Shown here: positions 54,201 to 63,200 of the stretch, in pieces
How positions within the stretch are numbered: position 1 is the first letter of the stretch
How the letters are laid out: every line of letters begins with the position of its first letter
From: Mariniphaga sp963747515
Lineage (GTDB): Bacteria; Bacteroidota; Bacteroidia; Bacteroidales; Prolixibacteraceae
NCBI GenBank assembly: GCA_963747515.1
Contig: CAVVFN010000010.1
Coordinates: 62,001-126,000 of the forward strand
DNA: 64,000 bases
Direction: 5' to 3'
Notes under the pieces: generated by a model
Database searches by the model: none
Told to the model about the DNA's origin: nothing
The model's input: only the letters and a program-made list of their open reading frames with translations
Made by a program: the position numbers and the translations under genes

Positions 54201-54568
54201 TTACAAATTCAGACTTTTTTGGTGAATACATCCGATCGGCCTATTATATCAAGGCAGGCGACGGCTCCATGAAGGCAAAATGGAATGTCCCGTTATCTGA
54301 GCCGGGGTATTACGACGTATATTATCATTTATATAAGCCTCGAAGGTTTGGGAGAAGAGGAGGTGACGAAGAAAATGGGGAATATCATTTTTTCATTTAC
54401 AGCGATGACGGAGCCGAAGAGCAAACTCTTTCCATTCAAAATGCCAATGAGGGATGGAACCACCTCGGCTCTTTTTATTTCTCTCCCGATACAGCACTTA
54501 TTGAGTTAACCAACCAATCGGACTCCAGACTGGTATTTGCCGATGCCGTTCGTCTGGTAAAATTGTAA
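51221..54568 (+). CDS. ABC-2 permease fused to a degenerate M1-type peptidase domain and a golvesin-like C-terminal domain
   Basis: A 1115-residue membrane protein. Residues 1-275 hold six or seven transmembrane segments of an ABC-2 permease. Residues of about 320-530 follow the M1 aminopeptidase N-terminal beta domain (VNWYPKTGVT-like NWYPKTGVTYS near 432). Residues of about 530-840 follow the catalytic-domain order (YERIWTSRQEYIQPEQ), but the HExxH zinc site is absent: YEFLG at 634-638 lies where it would be, with both His lost. A Gly-rich loop is at about 852-868. The last ~110 residues (VPLSEPGYYDVYYHL to VFADAVRLVKL) resemble the golvesin C-terminal-like carbohydrate-binding sandwich. 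The soluble part should be periplasmic. Function is unknown. Confidence 0.8.
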   Translation: MISLHNILSIARYERKTLLRSWFFRIFGVLSLLVLFGMNFGMIIEGGGEESWAIRSIPSAIPYFNLLILNVAQAIIAVFLASDFLKRDKKLDTTEVIYMRSMTNGEYVIGKTWGNLQVFLVLNIAVIAMALIFNLLAQNTSVNWTSYVIYLLLISIPTLVFIMGLSFMLMSVIRNQAITFVLVLGYIGITLFLLQAKYYYIFDYMAFNIPMLISDIAGMGNLDRVLIHRGIYLSFGISFIFLTIYLLKRLPQSEFMTVFSLVFSILFFAAGSYLGYRHISEFKSKEKLRNEIIDLNNKYVKEKFPSTLAQSISFKHKDNSLEAASKMTIANDHDENLTKLIFTLNDGLKIRSVKLNGQDISYQREHHLVVMNEGVSLQSGEKAEVEISYSGKINETGSYLDISEEERLEKHGRFILNVDKRHAFLTPDYVLLTPEINWYPKTGVTYSTTDVRWNQPEFIQFSLDVATKPGLQAISQGEITEVSPGNYTFRNNVPLNQISLAIGNYEKKSIQSDSVEYGLWFIKGHDFFSDKFPETQDTLAQLIKERLNDFERTYNLEYAFNHLFLVEVPAQFKTYERIWTSRQEYIQPEQVLLPEKGYMMREADFQGSKKRMERWGRRGDNNMTAKDMEIRLLYEFLGVFTREKARDFQRNRGSFTVEELDNPFFIFPMFYNFQNNIQSEQWPITNRIFEAYLKSQSTDMRGMFMQNMQGLSKDEMANIALQDSTFEEILSDPKQKSIISNVIKLKGEVLFSTIQWQAGQEVFEEFLRELLREFRFKNINFEHFAARIKEQFGVELTPLMDDWFKAKNLPGYVFSPIDAVKVKSGDRMRTKVSLKITNFSDTEGVVKLSFRLGGRGGPGGGFGRGSGAEDMINKLVYLEPHQTKELSYMLNADPRMLIINTMTSQNIPQVIMQGIQNIKEDPRAIAIEGEWISDLPVSKQQPGEIIVDNEDPQFEITFSKEVSLLEKWLIDEEAGAKKFSGMNYWRPPLNWTAVTNSDFFGEYIRSAYYIKAGDGSMKAKWNVPLSEPGYYDVYYHLYKPRRFGRRGGDEENGEYHFFIYSDDGAEEQTLSIQNANEGWNHLGSFYFSPDTALIELTNQSDSRLVFADAVRLVKL

Positions 54569-54587
54569 TGGAAAGGTAATCAGGAAT

Positions 54588-56075
54588 ATGAACTTTATTA
54601 AAACTTTAAACCAAATGCGAACATTAATCTTGCTGTTTTCAATAGTCCTGCTGATAGCTACAGCAATCAACGCACAAGAAATTCTTACCCTTGACAAAGC
54701 TCTCCAGTTTGCCGAATCGGGCAGTCCCGATCTGCAGCGTTCAAGATTAAACCTGCAACGTTATTCAAAATCACTGGAGGCTCAAAGGGCAGCGCTTAAA
54801 TCACGCTTTTCGCTTGAAGTAACTCCTGTGGCATATAATAAAAGCCGTACTTTTGATGATTGGGCCTCAGAATGGTACACCAGTGAAAATTTTAATACCA
54901 ATGCTTTATTTCGTGTCGTTCAGCCAATACTACCTACCGATGGGACCATCTCTCTCACCAATGAATTTGGATGGCAAAGCAATTATTCGGGGGCCAGGGA
55001 TATCGGGACTGAAGTATTTTACAACAACCTTTACCTCAATTTAAATCAACCCTTGTTTTCCTATAACAGGCAAAAATTGGAATTAAAGGAACTTGAACTG
55101 AATTTCGAGAATGCCAATATAAGTTATGCAATGCAACGCCTGAACCTGGAAAGAAATGTCACCCAGTTTTTTTACAATGTTTATATGTCACAAATGAATC
55201 TGAACATTGCCAAAGAAGAACTTAAAAATACAGAAAACAGTTTTGGTATAATACGAAATAAAGTTGATGCAGGATTGGCCGCCAGGGAAGAATTGTACCA
55301 GGCCGAACTCAACCTTGCAACGGCAAAATCGTCATTGCAGAATGCAGAAGTCAGTTTTGAAAATGCTAAAGACCAGCTCAAATTGTACCTGGGAATGGAT
55401 TTATATCAGGATTTTTCCATCCTGGCTAATGTAGCCGCCAACCCGGTTGGGGTGGATCTTGAAAAAGCCATTGAATCAGGACTGGAATCACGAATGGAAC
55501 TTCGTCAGAGAGAAATTGATATCGAATCCAGCCAGTTTGATTTGATTCGTACCCGATCATTAAACGAATTCAGGGGTGATGTAAATCTTCGTATGGGAAT
55601 CTCGGGTGATAATCCTAATCTTGACCAGGTATTTGAAAATCCAACAAATAGTCCCTCGGTAGCTGTCAGCTTTAATATTCCGCTCTTCGACTGGGGTGAG
55701 AAAAAGGCCCGGATTGCAGCCCAGGAAGCAGCAATTGAAATACAAAAGCTTAATTTTTCCGATGAACAAAATCAAATTATTATTGGAATCAGACAAGCTT
55801 ACCGTAACCTGCAAAATCAGTTAAACCAGATTCAAATTGCAGAACAAAGCCAAACAAATGCGCAACTTACCTATGAAATCAATCTGGAAAGATACGAAAA
55901 TGGAGACCTTACCGGTATGGATTTAAACCTTTATCAAACGCAGTTATCGGAAAGAAAAATTTCTTATGCCCAAGCCCTAATCAATTATAAAATTGAACTA
56001 TTGAACCTAAAAATACAGAGTCTGTATGATTTTGAAACCAACCAGTCAATCCTTCCACAGGAGTTATATAAATAA
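54588..56075 (+). CDS. TolC-family outer membrane efflux protein
   Basis: A 495-residue TolC-type channel. The signal peptide ends near residue 29 (INAQ); an internal ATG at 54615 is an alternative start. Two long helical repeats with typical Asn/Gln/Leu heptads run through the protein, including SMAFNIPLFDWGEKKARI-like VAVSFNIPLFDWGEKKA. It forms the exit duct of the efflux system. It follows the ABC permease fusion by 19 bases and precedes the adaptor by 28 bases. Confidence 0.9.
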   Translation: MNFIKTLNQMRTLILLFSIVLLIATAINAQEILTLDKALQFAESGSPDLQRSRLNLQRYSKSLEAQRAALKSRFSLEVTPVAYNKSRTFDDWASEWYTSENFNTNALFRVVQPILPTDGTISLTNEFGWQSNYSGARDIGTEVFYNNLYLNLNQPLFSYNRQKLELKELELNFENANISYAMQRLNLERNVTQFFYNVYMSQMNLNIAKEELKNTENSFGIIRNKVDAGLAAREELYQAELNLATAKSSLQNAEVSFENAKDQLKLYLGMDLYQDFSILANVAANPVGVDLEKAIESGLESRMELRQREIDIESSQFDLIRTRSLNEFRGDVNLRMGISGDNPNLDQVFENPTNSPSVAVSFNIPLFDWGEKKARIAAQEAAIEIQKLNFSDEQNQIIIGIRQAYRNLQNQLNQIQIAEQSQTNAQLTYEINLERYENGDLTGMDLNLYQTQLSERKISYAQALINYKIELLNLKIQSLYDFETNQSILPQELYK

Positions 56076-56103
56076 AATTAGCATAGTAGAAAAAATTAGC
56101 AAT

Positions 56104-57165
56104 ATGAAAAATAACAAAATCCTGCCCCTCCTCCTTCTCCTCTTAACAGTACTTACATCCTGCAATCAGCAAAGCCAGTCAGAGAGCAGCGATTTGGCTG
56201 TGCCTGTTTCGGTCGAGGACATCAAGCTTCAGGGAATAAAACAATTTGTCAGCACAACTGGAACAGTGAAAGCGACTTCTGAAATTGTGCTTAATACAGA
56301 AATGATGGGAAATTATTACCTCCAAAACAATCCCGCAACCGGAAGGCCTTTTAAACTTGGTGACAGGGTCAGTAAGGGGCAAACCATCGTTAAACTTGAA
56401 AATGAAGAATACGAGAACAACCTGGCAATAGATGCGGTGAAACTTAACCTTGAAATTTCGGAACAGGAATTTGAAAAACAAAAGTCGCTGTACGAAAAAG
56501 GGGGTGTTACCCTTCGCGAACTTCGTAACTCAGAAGTTTCGAAAACGAATGCCCGGTATAATTATGAAAATGTGCGGATTCAGCTTGAAAAAATGAATGT
56601 TAAGGCTCCTTTTTCGGGAGTAATTGTTGAATTACCTTACTATACTAATGGGACACGTTTGGTATCAGGCTCACCTGTTGCAACATTGATGAGCTACAAT
56701 AACATGTACCTGAATATAAATCTTCCCGAAAAAAACATGTCGGAATTAAAACTCGGGCAGGAAGTGCTGATAACCAACTATACCCTTCCGGAAGATACTC
56801 TGATAGGAAAAGTGACTGAAATTTCACCTGCAATAAGTGCTGAAACCCGTACCTTTTCAGGAAAAATTGAAATTAACAATCCTGAACTTATATTTCGACC
56901 GGGAATGTTTGCCAAAGCCGATATCATTACTAGCCAGAAAGACAGTACGGTAGTAATTCCAAAAGACATTATTATGACCGGAGGCCGAGGAAAATATGTG
57001 TTTGTTGTTGGGAGAAACAGTGCTGCCGATAACCGGTATATAACCACCGGTATTGAAAATCAAAATTTTGTAGAAATAACTGAAGGGCTTCAGCCTAATG
57101 AGAGGCTTATAATCAGGGGATTTGAAACTCTGCGTGATAATTCAAAAGTTAAAATCATACGATAG
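56104..57165 (+). CDS. RND periplasmic adaptor lipoprotein
   Basis: A 353-residue membrane-fusion protein from the ATG at 56104, which gives a lipoprotein signal with LTSC lipobox; an earlier in-frame ATG at 56026 lies inside the tolC gene. A short coiled hairpin (LNLEISEQEFEKQKSLYEKG, LRELRNSEV) and two lipoyl halves (KLGDRVSKGQTIVKL and VKAPFSGVIVELP) precede the beta-barrel (LFRPGMFAKADI-like). It joins the two RND permeases to TolC. Only one adaptor is encoded for both permeases. Confidence 0.92.
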   Translation: MKNNKILPLLLLLLTVLTSCNQQSQSESSDLAVPVSVEDIKLQGIKQFVSTTGTVKATSEIVLNTEMMGNYYLQNNPATGRPFKLGDRVSKGQTIVKLENEEYENNLAIDAVKLNLEISEQEFEKQKSLYEKGGVTLRELRNSEVSKTNARYNYENVRIQLEKMNVKAPFSGVIVELPYYTNGTRLVSGSPVATLMSYNNMYLNINLPEKNMSELKLGQEVLITNYTLPEDTLIGKVTEISPAISAETRTFSGKIEINNPELIFRPGMFAKADIITSQKDSTVVIPKDIIMTGGRGKYVFVVGRNSAADNRYITTGIENQNFVEITEGLQPNERLIIRGFETLRDNSKVKIIR

Positions 57166-57198
57166 CATTTTCCCGGCTACTATTTGAAAGTTACCAAA

Positions 57199-60100
57199 AT
57201 GAAGAAATTAACACAGTTTTCAGTCGATTACCCGGTAACCATTCTGATGATCGTACTTGGAGTCATACTTCTTGGGTACATTTCATTTGATAAGCTGGGA
57301 GTCGACCTGTTTCCCGATCTTAAATCACCGAGGATTTTTGTTGAAATTAAATCGGGTGAACGTCCACCTGAAGAAATGGAAAAGCAGTTTGTGGAAAACA
57401 TTGAAGCACTGGCCATCCGGCAATCTGATGTCATCCAGGTATCTTCTGTTACAAGAGTAGGCACTGCTCAGATTACGGTGGAATATGCATGGGAAAAAGA
57501 TATGGACGAGGCTTTCCTCGACCTGCAAAAAGCACTTAATCAACTTACTCAGAATGCTGAAATAGATGAGCTGCGGATTACACAGCATGATCCCAATACT
57601 GCGCCTGTGATGTTAATTGCAGTTAGCCACAATGAAATTACCGACATGAATGAAATCAGGAAGGTGGCTGAAAATTATATCCGAAATGAACTGGTTCGCC
57701 TCGAAGGAGTGGCTGAAGTTGAACTCTCAGGGCAGGAAGAAAGCGAAATAATTATCCGCACTGATCAGTATCGACTTGAGGCTCAGGGACTAACTCTTGA
57801 TGAAATAAGTTCACGTATCCAAAACTTCAATCGGAACGTTTCCGGGGGCCGCATCAGCGAAATGGGGCTCCAGTATATTGTTAAAGGAGTAGGAATGCTT
57901 AACAATGTGAGCGATTTTGAAAACCTCATCGTAGGATACAAAGCCACAAGATTGGAAACAAATGCAGGTGCACGAATAGAAATGGCCCCGGTATTCCTTA
58001 GGGATGTCGCTACTGTTTCTACTGGTAATAAAAAGCCTGCCAATATTGTCCACTTTAACGGTAACCGCAGCGTAGGCCTTGCCATTTATAAAGAGACAAA
58101 ATTCAATACAGTAAAAGCAGTAGAGCAATTGAATGAAGCACTTGTAAACATTGAACAGGCACTTCCCGGCTATTCCTTAAAGCAGGTGACCAATCAGGGT
58201 AAATTCATCAGCAGTGCCATAGCTGAAGTGCAGAATACTGCCCTGTTGGGAATTCTTCTGGCTGTTATTGTTTTATTTCTCTTCCTGCGCAGGCTGGGTA
58301 CAACACTTATTGTGAGCATTGCCATTCCGATATCCATTATTGCCACCTTCAATCTGATGTATTTCAACGACCTCACCATTAATATTATGACTTTGGGCGG
58401 CTTGGCACTTGGTGCCGGTATGTTGGTAGATAATGCGATTGTAGTTCTTGAGAATATATTCAGAAATCATGAAAACGGAATGAATGTCAGGGATGCTGCA
58501 GTGAACGGGACAGCTGAAGTAGGTGGGGCCATAACTGCTTCCACCCTTACAACCATTGTTGTTTTCCTTCCCATTGTTTATCTGCATGGTGCATCAGGTG
58601 AATTGTTCAAGGATCAGGCATGGACTGTTGCCTTCTCGCTTTTATCCTCATTGTTTGTAGCCATATTTGTAATCCCGGCCCTTTACCACCGGTTCTACAG
58701 GAATAGGAAGGCGCCAATAAAACGCCAGTCGGTAAAGATGACCGGTTACGGTCGGCTCCTCAACAAGACCCTTAATATGAAATGGCTGGTATTGGTGCTG
58801 ACTGTATTGCTGGTAGCAGGTTCATTCCTGCTGGTTCCATATATCGGGACAGAATTTATGCCTAAAACTGAAACCAGAGAATTAACCATGAACCTGAAAC
58901 TTCAGGAAGGGACTAAGCTTGAGCGTACAGAATCAACTGTAAAAAACATTGAAATCATTCTTAATGAATACCTTGGAAGCAACCTTGATAAGTTATATTC
59001 CCACTCCGGTCCATCAACCAGTATTACAGGTGATGCTGCTTCGGTATTTCAGGGTGAAAATACTGCACAAATCCGAATAATTCTATCTGAGAATTCCACA
59101 GTTAATGCCAGCGATGTGATTGTTTCAATGAATCTGCTGACACAAAATATCCCAGGTCTGGACATCACCTTTTCAGAGGAACAAAGTGCCCTGAAATCAA
59201 TACTTGGAACAGATGAAGCCCCGGTAGTGGTTGAAGTTCGGGGAGATGATCTGGACAGAATAGAATCGGTGGTAAACCAGGTAAAGGAACGGATGATGAA
59301 TATGCAGGGGTTGTTTAACATTCAAACTTCAGTTGAGGATGGCGCTCCTGAAGTAGAAATTCACATCGACCGGATCAGGGCAGGAATGTATAATCTCGAT
59401 ATCAATACGGTTATTTCACAAATGCAGGACCAGTTGGAAGGAAAAAATGCAGGGCAAATGGAACAAGGCGGAGAAATGCGGGACATTACCTTAAAAGTTC
59501 CGGAGAAAGGATTGAATGAAATAAACAACCTTACCATTCATTCAGGAAACCAGGTGTTCAGGCTCAGCGAAATAGCCGACATCTCGTTTGGAAAATCCCC
59601 CAGGGAAATTTTACGCAAAAACCAAAACCGTTCCGGAAAAATTACTGCGCAGATGGATAAAGAACTTGCGCTGAACCTGATTGCCAATCAAATCAGACAG
59701 GAAACAGCAACCATTGAACTGCCTCCAAATTATAGAATTATGGTTACGGGAGAGGAAGAAAAAAGACAGGAATCGATGAGCAGCCTGGGATTTGCTTTAT
59801 TGCTCTCAGTTGTATTGGTTTATATGGTAATGGCTTCCCAATTTGAATCGCTGGTACATCCGTTTACTATTCTTCTAACCATTCCACTTGCTGTAGTAGG
59901 AAGCATTATCACTTTTTACGTAATGGGTAAAACTCTGAACATCATGGCACTGATAGGAATAATTATGTTGGCAGGTATTGCCGTTAATAATTCCATCATA
60001 CTGGTCGACCGCATTAACCAGCTTATCAGAGAAGGAACGGATCGACGTGAAGCCATTCTGCAAGCCGGACAACAGCGCATCAGACCTATTTTAATGACCA

Positions 60101-60285
60101 GCCTGACAACAGTTCTGGCATTGCTGCCACTTACCTTCGGATTCGGAGAGAGTGCATCACTCAGGTCGCCGATGGCCCTGGCTGTCATAGGTGGACTTGT
60201 TACATCTACGCTTTTAACGCTCATAGTGATTCCTTGTGTATATGACGTTTTAGACAGGACGAAAACCATGTTTGCAAAGAAATAA
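57199..60285 (+). CDS. RND efflux permease, HAE1-like (first of two)
   Basis: A 1028-residue inner-membrane pump of AcrB size. An in-frame TTG at 57184 is less likely than the ATG at 57199, which starts with the standard MKKLTQFSVDYP. DLFPDLKSPRIFVE, the TM4 motif GMLVDNAIVVLEN (Asp411 kept, Asn412 where AcrB has a second Asp), and the TM10 segment VNNSIILVDRIN (Asn where AcrB has Lys940) show an altered proton relay shared with many Bacteroidota pumps. It probably exports lipophilic or amphipathic compounds. It ends one base before the next permease gene begins. Confidence 0.93.
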   Translation: MKKLTQFSVDYPVTILMIVLGVILLGYISFDKLGVDLFPDLKSPRIFVEIKSGERPPEEMEKQFVENIEALAIRQSDVIQVSSVTRVGTAQITVEYAWEKDMDEAFLDLQKALNQLTQNAEIDELRITQHDPNTAPVMLIAVSHNEITDMNEIRKVAENYIRNELVRLEGVAEVELSGQEESEIIIRTDQYRLEAQGLTLDEISSRIQNFNRNVSGGRISEMGLQYIVKGVGMLNNVSDFENLIVGYKATRLETNAGARIEMAPVFLRDVATVSTGNKKPANIVHFNGNRSVGLAIYKETKFNTVKAVEQLNEALVNIEQALPGYSLKQVTNQGKFISSAIAEVQNTALLGILLAVIVLFLFLRRLGTTLIVSIAIPISIIATFNLMYFNDLTINIMTLGGLALGAGMLVDNAIVVLENIFRNHENGMNVRDAAVNGTAEVGGAITASTLTTIVVFLPIVYLHGASGELFKDQAWTVAFSLLSSLFVAIFVIPALYHRFYRNRKAPIKRQSVKMTGYGRLLNKTLNMKWLVLVLTVLLVAGSFLLVPYIGTEFMPKTETRELTMNLKLQEGTKLERTESTVKNIEIILNEYLGSNLDKLYSHSGPSTSITGDAASVFQGENTAQIRIILSENSTVNASDVIVSMNLLTQNIPGLDITFSEEQSALKSILGTDEAPVVVEVRGDDLDRIESVVNQVKERMMNMQGLFNIQTSVEDGAPEVEIHIDRIRAGMYNLDINTVISQMQDQLEGKNAGQMEQGGEMRDITLKVPEKGLNEINNLTIHSGNQVFRLSEIADISFGKSPREILRKNQNRSGKITAQMDKELALNLIANQIRQETATIELPPNYRIMVTGEEEKRQESMSSLGFALLLSVVLVYMVMASQFESLVHPFTILLTIPLAVVGSIITFYVMGKTLNIMALIGIIMLAGIAVNNSIILVDRINQLIREGTDRREAILQAGQQRIRPILMTSLTTVLALLPLTFGFGESASLRSPMALAVIGGLVTSTLLTLIVIPCVYDVLDRTKTMFAKK

Positions 60286-60286
60286 T

Positions 60287-63200
60287 ATGAAGTTCATCAT
60301 AAATCGAAAAATATTCATCAGTATGTTGTTTACAGGGCTTACCCTTCTTGGGTACATCTCCTATAAACAACTGCCGGTGGAGCTGATGCCCAATGCCGAA
60401 CTTCCCATGCTTTTTGTCCAAATAAACTCCCGCATTGAAGTTAATCCTGCATACATGGAAAACCAGGCGGTCATTCCAATTGAAGGAGCCATCGGGACTA
60501 TGGAAGGGATTGAAAACATAGAAACCTATCTGGATAACCGTTCGGCATCAATTCAGGTTAATTTTAGTCAGAATGTAAATTTTAAGTACACCTTCCTTAA
60601 ACTACAGGAGCGGATAAAACAGGCTGCCGATAACCTGGATGAGAACTTCATTGTTTCTGTAAACCGGGTAGACATCCAGCAGCTAACCAACCAGTTCATG
60701 GAACTGCAGATAAGAGGCAGCGGCGGAACCGACCGGTTACGCAACATTGTGGACAAGGAAATTACTGCCGAACTGGAAAATATTGACGGTATAGCTTCAG
60801 TTACCATCTATGGCGGAAAAGAACGTTCAATTGAGATTACTTATAATAAAGGTGCTTTAGAGGCATATAATATTACCCCGGCTCAAATACGAAATGCCAT
60901 TACTTCCAATTCAGCTAACCGCACTTTTGCTGGTTACCTGCACGAAAACCAGAAGCAGTATTTTGTTCACGTAACCGCTGAATACGAGCAGGTAGAAGAC
61001 ATTGAAAACATCATTGTGGCAGAAGGTCCCATTTATCTTAAAAATGTAGCCGATGTATTTTTTGGTGTGAAAAAAGAAGAAAGCATCAGCCGTGTAAATG
61101 GTTTGGATGCAGTCACCATGGCTCTTGTAAGTGATTCCCGGGCAAACCTGATTGAACTTTCAAAAAAAGTTCAGGAGCAAATAGCTGCTCTCAATGAAAA
61201 GCTGAAAGCAAAAGATGTTGAGATAGTTATTCAAAACAATCTGGCCGAAACCATGGAAAAAAATATCGATCAGATGATGGACCTTGCACTGGTTGGCGGA
61301 CTCCTGGCAATCTTTGTTCTGTGGATGTTCCTGAAAAATGTCCGTATTGTTTCCATCATAGCCCTGGCCATTCCGGTATCCTTATTCACGGCATTCAACC
61401 TTTTTTATGCATTTAATGTTTCCATCAACAGCCTTACTTTGGTCGGGCTTGTGCTGGCTATTGGAATGCTGCTCGACAATAGTGTAGTGGTGCTCGAAAA
61501 CATTTACCGTCTGTCGGGAAAACATTTCAGTCCCGATACTGCTGTGGTACAGGGAACCACCGAGGTATGGCGATCGATTGTTGCCGCAACTTTAACCACC
61601 ATAACGGTATTTTTACCGTTTCTTTTTTCTTCGGAATACATGGTTAAACTCCTGGGTAAACATATAGGGGTTTCCATTATTTCAACCCTTACAGTTTCGT
61701 TGTTTGTTGCTTTGCTGCTTATCCCTATGGCTGCACATTACCTGCTCAAGGTAAAATCATCGCATAACATTTTTTACGAAAAGATAACCACCAACAACCG
61801 CATCATTCAAATCTATGTATTGCTTCTTAAAGCCAGTATGCGATCACCTGCAGCTACGGTTATCGGGGCAATTGTTCTTTTTTTTATTACAATTTTTATT
61901 GTGCTTGCCGTCAGCATCAACAATCTGCAAGAAGTGGAAGAGAATCGTTTCTCCATATATGTTACCATGCCTACAGGATCAACACTTGAGGCAACCGACC
62001 TGGTGGTTGCTGAAGTGGAAAGCAGGCTGGAAGAGGTGGAGGAAAGGGAGGATGTAATTTCAAACATCCGGGAAGAAGAAGCAGTAGTAACTGTTGTCAT
62101 GCAGGACGAATTCAAAAAGATTAATGATCGTACCATAGCAGAAATCAAATCACAGGCAGAAGGGCTCCTGCAGAACATAGCACAGGCTGAAATAAGCCTT
62201 ACCGCACCTGCCTCCAGTGCCCGCTTCCGTGGAGGAGGCGGAGGTGGTGGAGCTGGAATACAAAATTTCAGTCGTTTCCTTGGAATCGGGGAAAACAGGG
62301 AGCGTATAGTGATTAAAGGTGAAGATTTTACTTCCATGAAAGGCGTTGCAGAAGATTTGCGATATTACATTGAAAACCTCGAATCGGTCAGAAGCGCCAA
62401 TGTCAGCGTTGCCAGCGACCGTCCTGAACTGCACCTTCATTTCAACCAGCTTCTGCTGACACAGTTCGGGTTAAACCTGAATAATATAGCTTCTGAGCTT
62501 GGCTCCTTTAGCCGTGAATTTTCTTCGGGAGTTAATTTCAAACAGGGAAATGAGGAGTATGAAATCATTATTAAAGAAAACCTTTCCGAAGATGAAGAAG
62601 AAAGAGAAAAAAATATCGACGATTTAAGACGCCTTCAGGTTAGCAACAACCAGGGTGCTACTTATGATCTGCAGGATATCGCCGAACTGGTATATTCCGA
62701 TGGCATGGCCAGCATTACCAGGATCAATCAGGAAAAACAAATTGAACTGTTTTACCGTTTTGCTGCTGAGGCCGAGCAATCGAAAGATCTTCTGGAAGCT
62801 TACCGGCTGGAAATTGATGAAATTGTCGGAAACTACAAACTTCCTCCCGGTGTAGCAGTGGAAATTGTACATGAAGAAGACCAGTTTTCTGAATTTTATT
62901 TTCTTATCGGAGCCGCATTTATCCTTATCCTGATGATACTGGCTTCAGTCTTTGAGTCGCTCACTACTCCAGTGGTACTTATGTTTTCGGTTCCACTGGC
63001 TGCCATAGGTTCCTTTATTGCCTTAATTCTTACCGGCAACAGCCTGTTTAATGCCAACACCCTTACCGGTTTTCTTATATTGCTGGGTGTTGTAGTTAAT
63101 AATGGCATCATTCTCATCGATTTCACAAACATATTGCGCAATCAGGGATATCGAAAATCAAGGGCACTGATAACAGCAGGCTTGTCGAGAGTAAGGCCTA

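Noticed and set aside
61813..62337. Minus-strand 174-codon frame
   Set aside because: It lies entirely inside the well-supported RND permease gene and reads as low-complexity Ser/Pro-rich shadow sequence.
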